Assembly: GCF_024437745.1 (NCBI RefSeq)
Contig: NZ_JANFNY010000042.1
Span: forward strand, 1-42,499
Length of the DNA stretch: 42,499 nucleotides
Reading direction: 5' to 3'
Origin: Roseomonas sp. GC11
GTDB lineage: Bacteria; Pseudomonadota; Alphaproteobacteria; Acetobacterales; Acetobacteraceae
Part shown: positions 1 through 6,740 of the stretch, one piece after another
Position numbering within the stretch: the stretch's first letter is position 1
How the letters are laid out: each line of letters starts with the position of its first letter
Program-made: the position numbers and the translations under genes
Notes under the pieces: generated by a model
What the model was told of the DNA's origin: nothing
The model's input: only the letters and a program-made list of their open reading frames with translations
Databases searched by the model: none

Positions 1-762
1 GCGCTGCGCGCCGCGCGGGAGGCCGCGCGGCTGGCCGCCGCGCCGGAGCAGGGCAGTGTGCAGGGCGGGGGCGGCGATGCCGTGCTGGCCGGGCAGGCGC
101 GCTTCCTGCTGGCCGCGCTGGGGCAGGGGGCTGTGCCGGAGCGTGCCCCCGCCGCCTATGTGCGCGATCTTTTCGACCAGTATGCCCCCCGCTTCACCGA
201 GGATCTGACGCAGCGCCTGGGCTACCGCACGCCGCAGGCGCTGGCGGCGCTGCTGGTGGCGCAGGGCCTCGCCGCCGATGCCAGCCGTGATGTGCTGGAT
301 CTGGGCTGTGGCACCGGCCTGTCCGGCCTCGCCCTGGCGCCTTTCGCGCGGCGGCTGGAGGGGCTGGACCTCTCGCCGCGCATGCTGGCCGAGGCGGCGC
401 GGCTGGGCTGCTACGCCGCCCTGCATGAGGCGGATCTGCTGGATTTCCTGCCCCGCCACCCCGCCGCCTGGGACCTCGTGGCGGCGGCGGATGTGTTGAA
501 TTACCTGGGAAATCTCGCCCCCGCCCTGGCCGCCACCGCCGCCGCGCTGCGCCCGGGTGGCCTTGCCGCCTTCAGCATCGAGACGGGCGATCAGGCCCCC
601 TACGCGCTGGGGGAGGGGATGCGCTACCGCCACCACCCGGCGCATCTGCGCGGGCTCTGCGCCGCGGCGGGGCTGGTGGTGCAGGCGGAGGCGGAGGCGG
701 TGCTGCGGCAGGAACGCGGCGTGCCGGTGCCGGGGCTTTTGCTGGTGCTGCGCGCGGGCTGA
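1..762 (+). CDS. SAM-dependent methyltransferase, 5' end outside the window
   Basis: The reading frame is open from the first base, so the gene starts upstream; the GTG at 58 is probably internal. About 253 codons are present. The first part (ALRAAREAARLAAAPEQ) looks like the end of a TPR-type helical repeat. It is followed by a YVRDLFDQYAPRF block typical of TPR-linked class I methyltransferases. The SAM-binding motif I is VLDLGCGTGLSG at about codons 98-109, and acidic motif II is LEGLDLS. This is a Rossmann-fold methyltransferase whose substrate cannot be read from the sequence. It lies upstream of flbT-flaF on the same strand with 310 bp between, so co-transcription is uncertain. The family call is confident; the substrate is unknown. 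Confidence 0.85.
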   Translation, partial: ALRAAREAARLAAAPEQGSVQGGGGDAVLAGQARFLLAALGQGAVPERAPAAYVRDLFDQYAPRFTEDLTQRLGYRTPQALAALLVAQGLAADASRDVLDLGCGTGLSGLALAPFARRLEGLDLSPRMLAEAARLGCYAALHEADLLDFLPRHPAAWDLVAAADVLNYLGNLAPALAATAAALRPGGLAAFSIETGDQAPYALGEGMRYRHHPAHLRGLCAAAGLVVQAEAEAVLRQERGVPVPGLLLVLRAG

Positions 763-1072
763 GGCGCCCACTTTTACCTTCGCTTCATCTTCTTCCCCAC
801 AGAGTGAGGCTCTGTCGCCGCCCGTGGTGACATGGCCCGAAACCCCTTCCGGGCCCCTTCACCAGGGCGGGCGGCGCGTAGGATCGCGCCCCGTTCGTTG
901 CGGGCGGGCGCCTTGGAGCGGATCAGCCATGCCATGACGCGCAGGACCCCGATGCCGACCGGTCATCCCTCCACCGGCCATCCCGCCCCCGGCTGACCCA
1001 TACCCGGCCGACCCGCCCCCCGACGCCTGCCTCTCCCCGAAAAAAAAGTCCGCGCCGAAGGATCGCTCGCCC
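763..1072. other. Intergenic region between methyltransferase and flbT
   Basis: This 310 bp stretch has no credible gene. It holds a small hairpin near 800-812 (AGAGTGAGGCTCT), which could end the methyltransferase transcript, and a degenerate tandem repeat at 958-1020. There is an A8 run just before flbT. No convincing promoter could be picked out. Confidence 0.5.
958..1020. repeat. Degenerate ~16-bp tandem repeat upstream of flbT
   Basis: Four imperfect units of about 16 bp follow each other. Each is built on an ACCGG(T/C)CATCCC-like core: GACCGGTCATCCC, ACCGGCCATCCC, CCGGCTGACCCA, CCGGCCGACCC. They lie 53-115 bp before the flbT start. The purpose is unknown; this could be repeated binding sites or chance in GC-rich DNA. 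Confidence 0.35.
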
Positions 1073-1546
1073 ATGTCCACGCTCGTGCTCGAACTGCGCC
1101 AGGGCGACCTCCTGGTCGTCAATGGCGCGCCGCTCCGCTTCCGCAACCGCGCCCGCATCGAGCTGACCAGCCGCGCCCGCTTCCTCTTCGGCAAGCAGAT
1201 CATGACGCCGGAGGCCGCCAGCACCCCGGCGCGGCGCATCTATTTCGCCATCCAGACCGCCTATATCGGCAATGAGGAGGAGCGCGAGCGTGGCCTGGAG
1301 CTGGCGCGCGACCTCGTGGCGGAGTTCCAGCAGGCCACCACCTCCACCATGGTGCGCGACATGCTGGACAGCGCCCTGGCCCTGGCCGAGCAGGATGAAT
1401 GCTATCAGGCGCTGAAGCTGATCCGCCGCATCATGCAGCATGAGGATGCCGTGCTTCAGGGCAGCCCGCCGACCCTGGACAGCGCCAACCCCGCGCCGGC
1501 GCCACGCCCCTCCGGCCCGGCGCCGGGCACGGGGGCGATGGCATGA
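1073..1546 (+). CDS. flbT: Flagellar biosynthesis repressor FlbT
   Basis: The product has 157 residues. FlbT is an alphaproteobacterial regulator that binds flagellin mRNA and ties its translation or stability to flagellum assembly. The N-terminus MSTLVLELRQGDLLVVNG and the following RFRNRARIEL and ARFLFGKQIM segments are the family hallmark. The middle (IYFAIQTAYIG ... FQQATTS) is also typical. The last ~30 residues are a Pro/Ala-rich tail. The stop overlaps the flaF start as ATGA, so the two are translationally coupled. FlbT and FlaF act oppositely on flagellin in Caulobacter. No flagellin gene is in the window, so their target lies elsewhere. Confidence 0.93.
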   Translation: MSTLVLELRQGDLLVVNGAPLRFRNRARIELTSRARFLFGKQIMTPEAASTPARRIYFAIQTAYIGNEEERERGLELARDLVAEFQQATTSTMVRDMLDSALALAEQDECYQALKLIRRIMQHEDAVLQGSPPTLDSANPAPAPRPSGPAPGTGAMA

Positions 1547-1890
1547 GCGGAGGCATCGCCAGCTGGGTCACCGCCGAAGCCTCCGGCCTGAACGAAAGCC
1601 GCGCCGCCGAAGCGGCGGCCTTCCGCCATGTCTGCGGCTCGCTGCGCGACGCCACGGCCCAGCGCAACCGCGCGAGCCGGGCCGCCGCGGTGCGCAAGAC
1701 AAAGCGGCTCTGGCATGCGGTGCTCATCGCCGTGGCGCATCCGGAGAGCCCGCTGCCCATGCCGCTGCGCCAGGGGCTGGCCACCCTCGGCACCTCGGTG
1801 CTCGCGGAGCTGGACCGGCATGAACCCGACCTCGCCTTTCTGCTCGCCGTCAATGAGCAGATCCTGGCGGGGCTGGCGCCCTATCATTGA
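1543..1890 (+). CDS. flaF: Flagellar biosynthesis regulator FlaF
   Basis: The product has 115 residues and its start overlaps the flbT stop (ATGA). FlaF is a small cytoplasmic protein needed for flagellin synthesis or secretion in alphaproteobacteria and works against FlbT. The family pattern is visible: an N-terminal helical stretch rich in Ala/Arg, then KRLWHAVLIAV followed by PLPMPLRQGLATLG and a C-terminal AVNEQILAGL. Divergence from Caulobacter FlaF is substantial, but position directly after flbT supports the call. It is followed after 8 bp by an AT-rich palindromic repeat (A1) that probably ends the transcript. Confidence 0.85.
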   Translation: MSGGIASWVTAEASGLNESRAAEAAAFRHVCGSLRDATAQRNRASRAAAVRKTKRLWHAVLIAVAHPESPLPMPLRQGLATLGTSVLAELDRHEPDLAFLLAVNEQILAGLAPYH

Positions 1891-1898
1891 GCGGCAGG

Positions 1899-2027
1899 GC
1901 GTTCTTTTTTGAAAAAAAAGAACCAAAAAACTTTTTTTAGTTGGCGTCCCGCATCAGGCCTGAGGCGGGACGCCAAACTGAAAAAATCTTGTTGCTTCTT
2001 TTTCTTTAGAAAAAGAACAATCCTTTC
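1899..2027. repeat. Family A palindromic repeat, full-length copy A1
   Basis: Three hairpins occur in series. The first is AT-only (GTTCTTTTTT / AAAAAAGAAC, 1901-1923). The second is GC-rich (TTGGCGTCCCGC / GCGGGACGCCAA, 1939-1979). The third is again AT-rich (TTCTTTTTC / GAAAAAGAA, 1996-2017). The element fills the gap between two convergent genes. It starts 8 bp after the flaF stop and ends exactly at the stop of the gene on the other strand. The A/T runs flanking the GC stem on both sides would make it a bidirectional terminator. A nearly identical full copy is at 10564-10690. Confidence 0.85.
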
Positions 2028-3059
2028 TTACCCCGGCTGCCAGGCCAGCCGCCGCAGCAGCCATTCCCGATAGGCCAGCACCGCATCGGCGGCCGGATAG
2101 AGCGCGCCCATGGCCGCGCGGGCCTCGGCACCGACCAGGGCGGGCGGTGTTGTCTCCACCGGCTGGCGTGCCTCTTCCTCCTGCCAGCGCAGCGCGGCGC
2201 GGCGCCAGAGGGCGACGATATCGGCCGGCGTCAGCCCCGGCAGCATCAGCGCGGCGCGCAGCCGCAGCGCGGCGAATCCGGCCTGCATGGCGGCGATCTG
2301 CGCCGGCCGGCCCGGCGTGGCCCCGGCGGCGGGCAGTTCCGGGTGGTCGCGCCGCCCCGGCGTGTCCAGCTCCATCCAGGGCACCAGCCCCATCTGCCGG
2401 GCGCGCGATTGCGGCAGGGGGTCGGCCACCGGCATGGCATCGGCCTCGCCCTGGGCGATGGCGGTGGCGGCGGCCTGCCCGGACAGGCCGAAAACCGGCA
2501 GGGCCGGGTAGCCCAGCAGATCGAGCGCCAGCAGCGCGGCGGCTTCCGGTGCCTCCGGCCCTGGCAGGGCGAGGCGCAGCGGCTGCCCGGTGCGCGGCCC
2601 CGGCGGCAGGCCGCGCCCGGCCAGCACCGCGCCCTGCCAGGAGACGCAGAGCGGCAGCCAGCCTTCCGGCTCGAACTGCGCGCGGCTTTCGCCCACCAGC
2701 CGGGCATGGGCGGCGGGGCCGGGCATCACCAGCAGGGTGCGGCCATCGCCGCCTTCCAGCGTGGCGAAGCGGTTGGCGGCGGTGATGCCATCCGGCCCGC
2801 CCAGCACGGTGGGGCGCAGCGCCACGGCCTGCGGCAGGCCACGCACCAGCCCCGCCGCCAGATCCCGCGCCCAGAGCGCGGCGGACCCGCCCTCAGGCCC
2901 CGGCAGGAGCAGGGTGGCGCTGTCCGGCAGCGGGGTTGAGGCGGAGAGAGGGGGGGCGGAGAGCGGTTGGGCATGGGCTGGCGCCGCCCGCATCCCCGCC
3001 CCGGCCAGGGCGGAGAGGGCGGACAGGCGCAGCCAGGCGCGGCGGTCGAGCAGCCTCAT
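2028..3059 (-). CDS. Periplasmic solute-binding-like protein (tripartite tricarboxylate / Bug type)
   Basis: The product has 343 residues if it starts at the MRLLDRRAWLRLS methionine. A longer frame to 3116 exists, but the signal peptide fits this start. The N-terminus has basic residues, a hydrophobic stretch (LSALSALAGAGM) and an APAHAQ cleavage site, so export to the periplasm is likely. The body has an alternating beta/alpha composition like extracytoplasmic solute receptors of the Bug/TctC kind, for example LARDLAAGLVRGLPQAVALRPTVLGGP-type segments, GEADAMPVADPLP and a C-terminal helix-rich region. No permease genes lie nearby, as is common for Bug proteins. The ligand is unknown. The family assignment is moderate; it could be another type of exported binding protein. 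Confidence 0.6.
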   Translation of the reverse strand: MRLLDRRAWLRLSALSALAGAGMRAAPAHAQPLSAPPLSASTPLPDSATLLLPGPEGGSAALWARDLAAGLVRGLPQAVALRPTVLGGPDGITAANRFATLEGGDGRTLLVMPGPAAHARLVGESRAQFEPEGWLPLCVSWQGAVLAGRGLPPGPRTGQPLRLALPGPEAPEAAALLALDLLGYPALPVFGLSGQAAATAIAQGEADAMPVADPLPQSRARQMGLVPWMELDTPGRRDHPELPAAGATPGRPAQIAAMQAGFAALRLRAALMLPGLTPADIVALWRRAALRWQEEEARQPVETTPPALVGAEARAAMGALYPAADAVLAYREWLLRRLAWQPG

Positions 3060-3122
3060 CCCGCCTCTCTCGCAGGCGGAAACGGCGGGAAAATGGCAGG
3101 CCGCGCGCCGCGCCATGCGCCC

Positions 3123-3674
3123 TCAGTCGTCGTAGGCGACGAGGGTTTCGACCGGCACGTCCAGGCGCGCGCGGCCATTCAGGAAGGTCAGCTCGATCAG
3201 CGCGGCCGCCAGCGGCACCTCGGCCCCAGCCTTGCGCAGCAGGTGGATGCCGGCGGCCATGGTGCCGCCGGTGGCCAGCAGGTCGTCCAGCAGCACCACG
3301 CGGTCGCCGGGGCGCACGGCATCGGCCTGCATCTCGATGCGGTCGGTGCCGTATTCGAGGGCATAGTCATAGCCGATCGTCTCGCCCGGCAGCTTGCGCG
3401 GCTTGCGCAGCATGATGAAGCCGAGGCCCAGCTCCAGCGCCAGCGGCGCCGCCATCAGGAAGCCGCGGCTCTCGATGCCGGCCAGCAGGGTGGGGCGGTG
3501 GGGCTTCACCACATCGGCCAGGCGGTGCATCGCCGCCTTCCAGGCCGGGCCGTGCCGCAGCAGGGTGGAGATGTCATAGAACAGGATGCCCGGCTTCGGG
3601 AAATCGGGCACGCCGCGGATATGCGCCTTCAGGTCGAACTCGGCGGCGGCAGGGGCAGGAGAGAGGCCGGTCAT
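3123..3674 (-). CDS. apt: Adenine phosphoribosyltransferase
   Basis: The product has 183 residues, the usual length. It converts adenine and PRPP to AMP in purine salvage, in the cytoplasm. Visible hallmarks are the N-terminal [18 protein letters not shown], the adenine-pocket region [26 protein letters not shown], and the PRPP-binding loop [13 protein letters not shown]. The gene lies 63 bp from the likely start of the downstream binding-protein gene on the same strand. Upstream is a divergent region shared with the DUF2842 gene. Nothing unusual is seen. Confidence 0.95.
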   Translation of the reverse strand: MTGLSPAPAAAEFDLKAHIRGVPDFPKPGILFYDISTLLRHGPAWKAAMHRLADVVKPHRPTLLAGIESRGFLMAAPLALELGLGFIMLRKPRKLPGETIGYDYALEYGTDRIEMQADAVRPGDRVVLLDDLLATGGTMAAGIHLLRKAGAEVPLAAALIELTFLNGRARLDVPVETLVAYDD

Positions 3675-3806
3675 CGCGGTCTTTCACAGTCAGGTCGTCA
3701 AGCGGAGGGGGAGGCGGGGCACGCCCGCGCCCCTGGATCGGGCCGGACACTAGGCGCCCGGGGCGCGGCCTGCAACGCGCGCCTGCGCATGGCTCGCAGC
3801 GCGTGA

Positions 3807-3832
3807 CGTTTGGGCGGGGGCGTTTGGGCGGG
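3807..3832. repeat. 12-bp direct repeat in the apt/DUF2842 divergent region
   Basis: CGTTTGGGCGGG occurs at 3807-3818 and again at 3821-3832, a 14-bp period. It lies between two divergent genes, so it could be a tandem regulator-binding site, but this is only a positional argument. Confidence 0.4.
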
Positions 3833-3903
3833 TTGGCGCGCCGCGTGCGGCCGGCCGCCGGTTGGGGCTTGGCGAAGCCGGCGGGGCATGCCAGGAGCAG
3901 GGC

Positions 3904-4098
3904 ATGTCACGCGTCCTGATCGCCTGGGTGGCCGGCATCGCCGGGCTGCTCGCCTACCTGGTGCTGGTGCTGCGGCTGGGGGACTGGGTGCTGACCCAGC
4001 ACTGGGCCCTGCAGGTGGCCTATTTCGTGGTGGCCGGCATTGCCTGGGCCTTCCCCATCCGCGCGCTGATGTACTGGGCGGCGCGCCGGCGCGGCTGA
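3904..4098 (+). CDS. DUF2842 small membrane protein
   Basis: The product has 64 residues starting at MSRVLIAW, preceded by AGGAG six bases upstream. It has two membrane segments: roughly residues 5-25 (LIAWVAGIAGLLAYLVLVLRL) and 35-57 (ALQVAYFVVAGIAWAFPIRA). The second carries the YFVVAGIAWAFP stretch characteristic of DUF2842. This family is restricted largely to alphaproteobacteria and has no known function. It is divergent from apt. A longer in-frame start at 3862 lacks support. Confidence 0.75.
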   Translation: MSRVLIAWVAGIAGLLAYLVLVLRLGDWVLTQHWALQVAYFVVAGIAWAFPIRALMYWAARRRG

Positions 4099-4142
4099 GG
4101 CAGGGCGCCCGCGGCCCGGAGGCCTCCGGCTGGGGAGAGGGC

Positions 4143-4163
4143 GGGAGGGGCGGAGCCCCTCCC
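4143..4163. terminator. Palindromic hairpin between convergent genes
   Basis: A perfect 9-bp stem, GGGAGGGGC / GCCCCTCCC with a GGA loop, lies between the DUF2842 gene and the porin gene, which converge. It resembles the second stem of the family B repeats and probably ends transcription from one or both sides. There is no T-run. Confidence 0.55.
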
Positions 4164-4183
4164 AGGAGCGTCTCCGCCCGCGC

Positions 4184-4933
4184 TCAGAAGATGCGGCTGA
4201 GCGACACCATGGCGCGGGAGTCACAGAACTTCGTGCCGGCGAAGCACTCGGTCTTGGACAGGTTGGTGTCGTAATAGCCCACCGTCAGGGTGAAGCCGCC
4301 GACGATCTCGCGCGAGACGGCCACCGACCAGTTGGCGTAGTCCGGCGCGCCGTAGCGGCTGTTCTTGTCGATCCACTGGTAGCCGTAGCGGCCGGCCAGG
4401 GTGAACTCATAGGGCAGGGAGACATCGGCGCCGCCCTCGACATAGGTGGCCGAGCCGGACTGGAAGTAGAAATCCGGCGACCAGGCGACGGTGCCCACCA
4501 GCTTCACCGGGTCGACCGTGTAGCTGGCCTTCAGGATGGCCTCGAAGTAGTTGTAATCATAGCTGCCTTCCGGCTTGTCGTAGCCCGGATAGGCATAATA
4601 GACGCCGCCCAGGTCGAGGCTGACGCCGGCGACCTCGAAGCGGTAGCCGGCCAGGACGTCGAGCTCCTGCCGGGCATTGCTGCCGGGGAAGGTGACATTG
4701 CTGGCGAAGGCGCCGACATAGAACCCGCTCTCATGCTGCACATCGAGGGTGAGCTGGACGGCCGGGCGGTTGCGCGTCTGCGAGATGCCGCGGAACAGGT
4801 AGTCGCTGGACAGCGCCGGGGTGGCGGTGATGGTCAGGCCCGCGCTGTCGATGGTGGTCTGCGCAGAGGCTGGCGTGGCCAGAGGCAGAATGCTCAAGGA
4901 CAAGGCTGCGGCAAGCGCCAGAGGTGACTTCAT
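4184..4933 (-). CDS. TorF-family putative porin
   Basis: The product has 249 residues from an ATG preceded by GGAGGG. It has a clear Sec signal peptide, MKSPLALAAALSLSILPLAT, ending ASAQ. The mature part begins with TATPALSSDYLFRGISQT, the conserved entry strand of the TorF-type porin family. It alternates aromatic and hydrophobic residues as in an outer-membrane beta-barrel (GFYVGAFASNV, YEFTLAGRYGYQ, FTLTVGYYDTN). The C-terminus ends in aromatic Phe (LSRIF), the usual signal for insertion by the BAM complex. Two Cys (ECFAGTKFC) near the end could form a loop disulfide. The substrate is unknown. The frame remains open upstream through tRNA-Pro, but that is not coding. Confidence 0.85.
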   Translation of the reverse strand: MKSPLALAAALSLSILPLATPASAQTTIDSAGLTITATPALSSDYLFRGISQTRNRPAVQLTLDVQHESGFYVGAFASNVTFPGSNARQELDVLAGYRFEVAGVSLDLGGVYYAYPGYDKPEGSYDYNYFEAILKASYTVDPVKLVGTVAWSPDFYFQSGSATYVEGGADVSLPYEFTLAGRYGYQWIDKNSRYGAPDYANWSVAVSREIVGGFTLTVGYYDTNLSKTECFAGTKFCDSRAMVSLSRIF

Positions 4934-5114
4934 CGGCAGGTTTCCCTCCAGCCGGGGGCCTCGTGCCCCGCGGTGGTAACCGGTGCCAAAGCAAAATCTG
5001 TGCAAGATTCCGGAAGGCTCGCGAAAAAAAATCGCGGAACTGTCAAAATCCCCCTGAACGCAAAAGCCCCGCCTGCGCGGGGCAGGCGGGGCTTTCGTGC
5101 TGGCCGGTTCAGTT

Positions 5115-5191
5115 TGGTCGGAGCGAGAGGATTCGAACCTCCGGCCCCTGCGTCCCGAACACAGTGCTCTACCAGGCTGAGCTACGCTCCG
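5115..5191 (-). tRNA. tRNA-Pro (anticodon CGG)
   Basis: This is a 77-nt cloverleaf on the minus strand. The acceptor CGGAGCG pairs with CGCTCCG, followed by discriminator A and an encoded CCA. The D-arm is GCTC...GAGC. The anticodon stem is CTGTG/CGCAG with loop TTCGGGA, giving anticodon CGG, which reads CCG. The T-arm contains GGTTCGAATCC. All stems pair. It stands alone, 181 bp upstream of the porin gene. Confidence 0.97.
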
Positions 5192-5362
5192 TCGTCCCGG
5201 CCAGCGAGCCGTTCGGTCATCCCGTCCGGCTGTGGGGGGGGCGTATAGCCCCGGCGGCGGAGGTCGGCAAGGGTGCCTTTGCAAATTCTGTCGAAGAAAA
5301 GCGTCTGCCCCTCTCCGGGCGGGCATGGTCTGATGCGTTCCCCCTGTTCACTCGGATGGAGA

Positions 5363-5818
5363 ATGCGGATGAGGTCGATCCTGCTGGCCGGCGTTCTGGC
5401 GGCGGCTGTGGTGCTGCCGGGCGTGGCGGTGTTCGAGGCGGCGCAGGCGCAGGGCGATCCGATCGCCCAGCGCAAGGAGGGGTTGAAGCGCATGGGTGGC
5501 CAGATGGAGGCCATCAAGGCGATTCTGGACAAGGGCGAGCCGGTGGCCCCGGTGGCGGCCCGCGCGCAGGAGATGGGGATGTTCTTCGTCGGCCTGCCCA
5601 CCCTGTTTCCGCCCGGCAGTGACAAGGGCGAGACGCGCGCTTTGCCGGCCGTGTGGTCCGACCGCGATGGTTTCGACAAGGCCATGGCCACGATGGTGAC
5701 GGCGCTGGGCAAGCTGCGCTCCGCGGCGGATGCGGGCGATGCCTCGGCCACGGCGGCGGCCTTCCGCGAGGCGGGCGGTGCCTGCGGCGCCTGCCACCGC
5801 GCTTACCGCGCGCGCTGA
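5363..5818 (+). CDS. Cytochrome c' / c556
   Basis: The product has 151 residues starting at MRMRSILLAG, chosen because a signal peptide follows at once and GGAG precedes it; the frame extends back to 5273. The signal peptide ends near EAAQAQ, so the protein is periplasmic. The mature part starts GDPIAQRKEGLKRMGGQM, a four-helix bundle pattern. The single heme site CGACH (Cys141, Cys144, His145) is very near the C-terminus, as in class II cytochromes c. Family members bind NO or act in electron transfer. A cytochrome b561-type gene faces it across repeat A2, a pairing also known near cycP in other alphaproteobacteria. Confidence 0.88.
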   Translation: MRMRSILLAGVLAAAVVLPGVAVFEAAQAQGDPIAQRKEGLKRMGGQMEAIKAILDKGEPVAPVAARAQEMGMFFVGLPTLFPPGSDKGETRALPAVWSDRDGFDKAMATMVTALGKLRSAADAGDASATAAAFREAGGACGACHRAYRAR

Positions 5819-5904
5819 TTTTTTCAGTTTGGCGTTCCGCCTCCGGCCTGAGGCGGAACGCTGACTGAAAAAAGTTTTTTGGTTCTTTTTTTCAAAAAAG
5901 AACC
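5819..5904. repeat. Family A palindromic repeat, copy A2 (reverse orientation)
   Basis: It begins right after the cytochrome c' stop codon. A GC stem (GGCGTTCCGCCT / AGGCGGAACGCT, about 5827-5862) is followed by an A/T spacer. The AT hairpin GGTTCTTTTTT / AAAAAAGAACC (5881-5904) comes last. This is the reverse complement of the first two thirds of copy A1; the third hairpin is missing. It lies between two convergent genes and probably terminates both. Confidence 0.8.
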
Positions 5905-5924
5905 CTTCTGATTTTAAATCTTCC

Positions 5925-6602
5925 CTACCCGACCTTCCCCACCCCCCAGGCCGCCAGCGCCGCGAGGGCGAGCAGCAGGGCGCCGCGCCAGAGCGGGGCG
6001 AAGCGCGGTGCGGCTGTCCCGGCGGGGAGTTTCTTCCAGCCCAGCACCATGGGCCGCACCAGGTCCTGCCCCTTGGCGAAGGCATAGAGCAGCACCACCG
6101 CCACATGCACCGCGACCAGCGCCAGGATGATGTTGAAGACGCGGATATGGATGCTGGTCATCAGGTCGCTGACCGCGCCGGGGACGTGGCGGGCGAGCGG
6201 CCCCTGGGTGAAGATCTGGTCGTCGGCGAAGAGGCCGCTGATGGCCTGGGTGAGCAGGGTGAGCAGCAGGGCGAGCACCATCCAGCCGCCGGCGGCGTTG
6301 TGGCCGATCTCGCGGTCCGGCTCGCGGCGAAAGAGGTGGCGCAGATGGCCGAGTGCTGCGAGGGGCGAGCGCAGGAAATGGCCGAATCGGGCGGTCTCGG
6401 AGCCGGCGAAGCCCCAGGCGATGCGGAAGCTCACCAGGGCCAGCAGGGTGAGGCCGCTGGTGACATGCAGGTCCATGCGCCCTGTCTCGGCGGACCACCA
6501 GGACAGGCCGACCAGCCCGGCCATGCACCAATGCCCGGCCCGGACCCAGCCATCCCAGACCTTCACGCGGATTTTCGCCTCGCCGGGGGGTGTTTCCGCC
6601 AT
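5925..6602 (-). CDS. Cytochrome b561-type integral membrane protein
   Basis: The product has 225 residues from MAETPPGEAKIRV, preceded by AGGAG eight bases upstream. Four membrane segments are visible, with candidate heme-ligand histidines in WVRAGHWCM, DLHVTSG, SIHIRVF and ALVAVHVAVV. This is the pattern of the Ni/Fe-hydrogenase b-type cytochrome / b561 family. It probably moves electrons from the quinone pool to a periplasmic acceptor. The facing cytochrome c' is a natural partner, though the two are not co-transcribed. The frame stays open far upstream opposite the LysM gene; that part is not coding. Confidence 0.88.
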   Translation of the reverse strand: MAETPPGEAKIRVKVWDGWVRAGHWCMAGLVGLSWWSAETGRMDLHVTSGLTLLALVSFRIAWGFAGSETARFGHFLRSPLAALGHLRHLFRREPDREIGHNAAGGWMVLALLLTLLTQAISGLFADDQIFTQGPLARHVPGAVSDLMTSIHIRVFNIILALVAVHVAVVLLYAFAKGQDLVRPMVLGWKKLPAGTAAPRFAPLWRGALLLALAALAAWGVGKVG

Positions 6603-6740
6603 GCCGCACGCTCCTGATTCGCTGAAGGCCACCGTTCCGGCGGTGATGAGAGGCCGCCAGGACACACCCGGCAAGCGGGTTTCGCATCGGGGTGAAAGCG
6701 CCCTTGTCCTGCGCCGCGCGCTGCGCCTAGTTACGAATCC

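Noticed and set aside
4934-5326. N-terminal extension of the porin frame through tRNA-Pro
   Set aside because: A signal peptide starts at 4933, and the extension would translate a tRNA gene.
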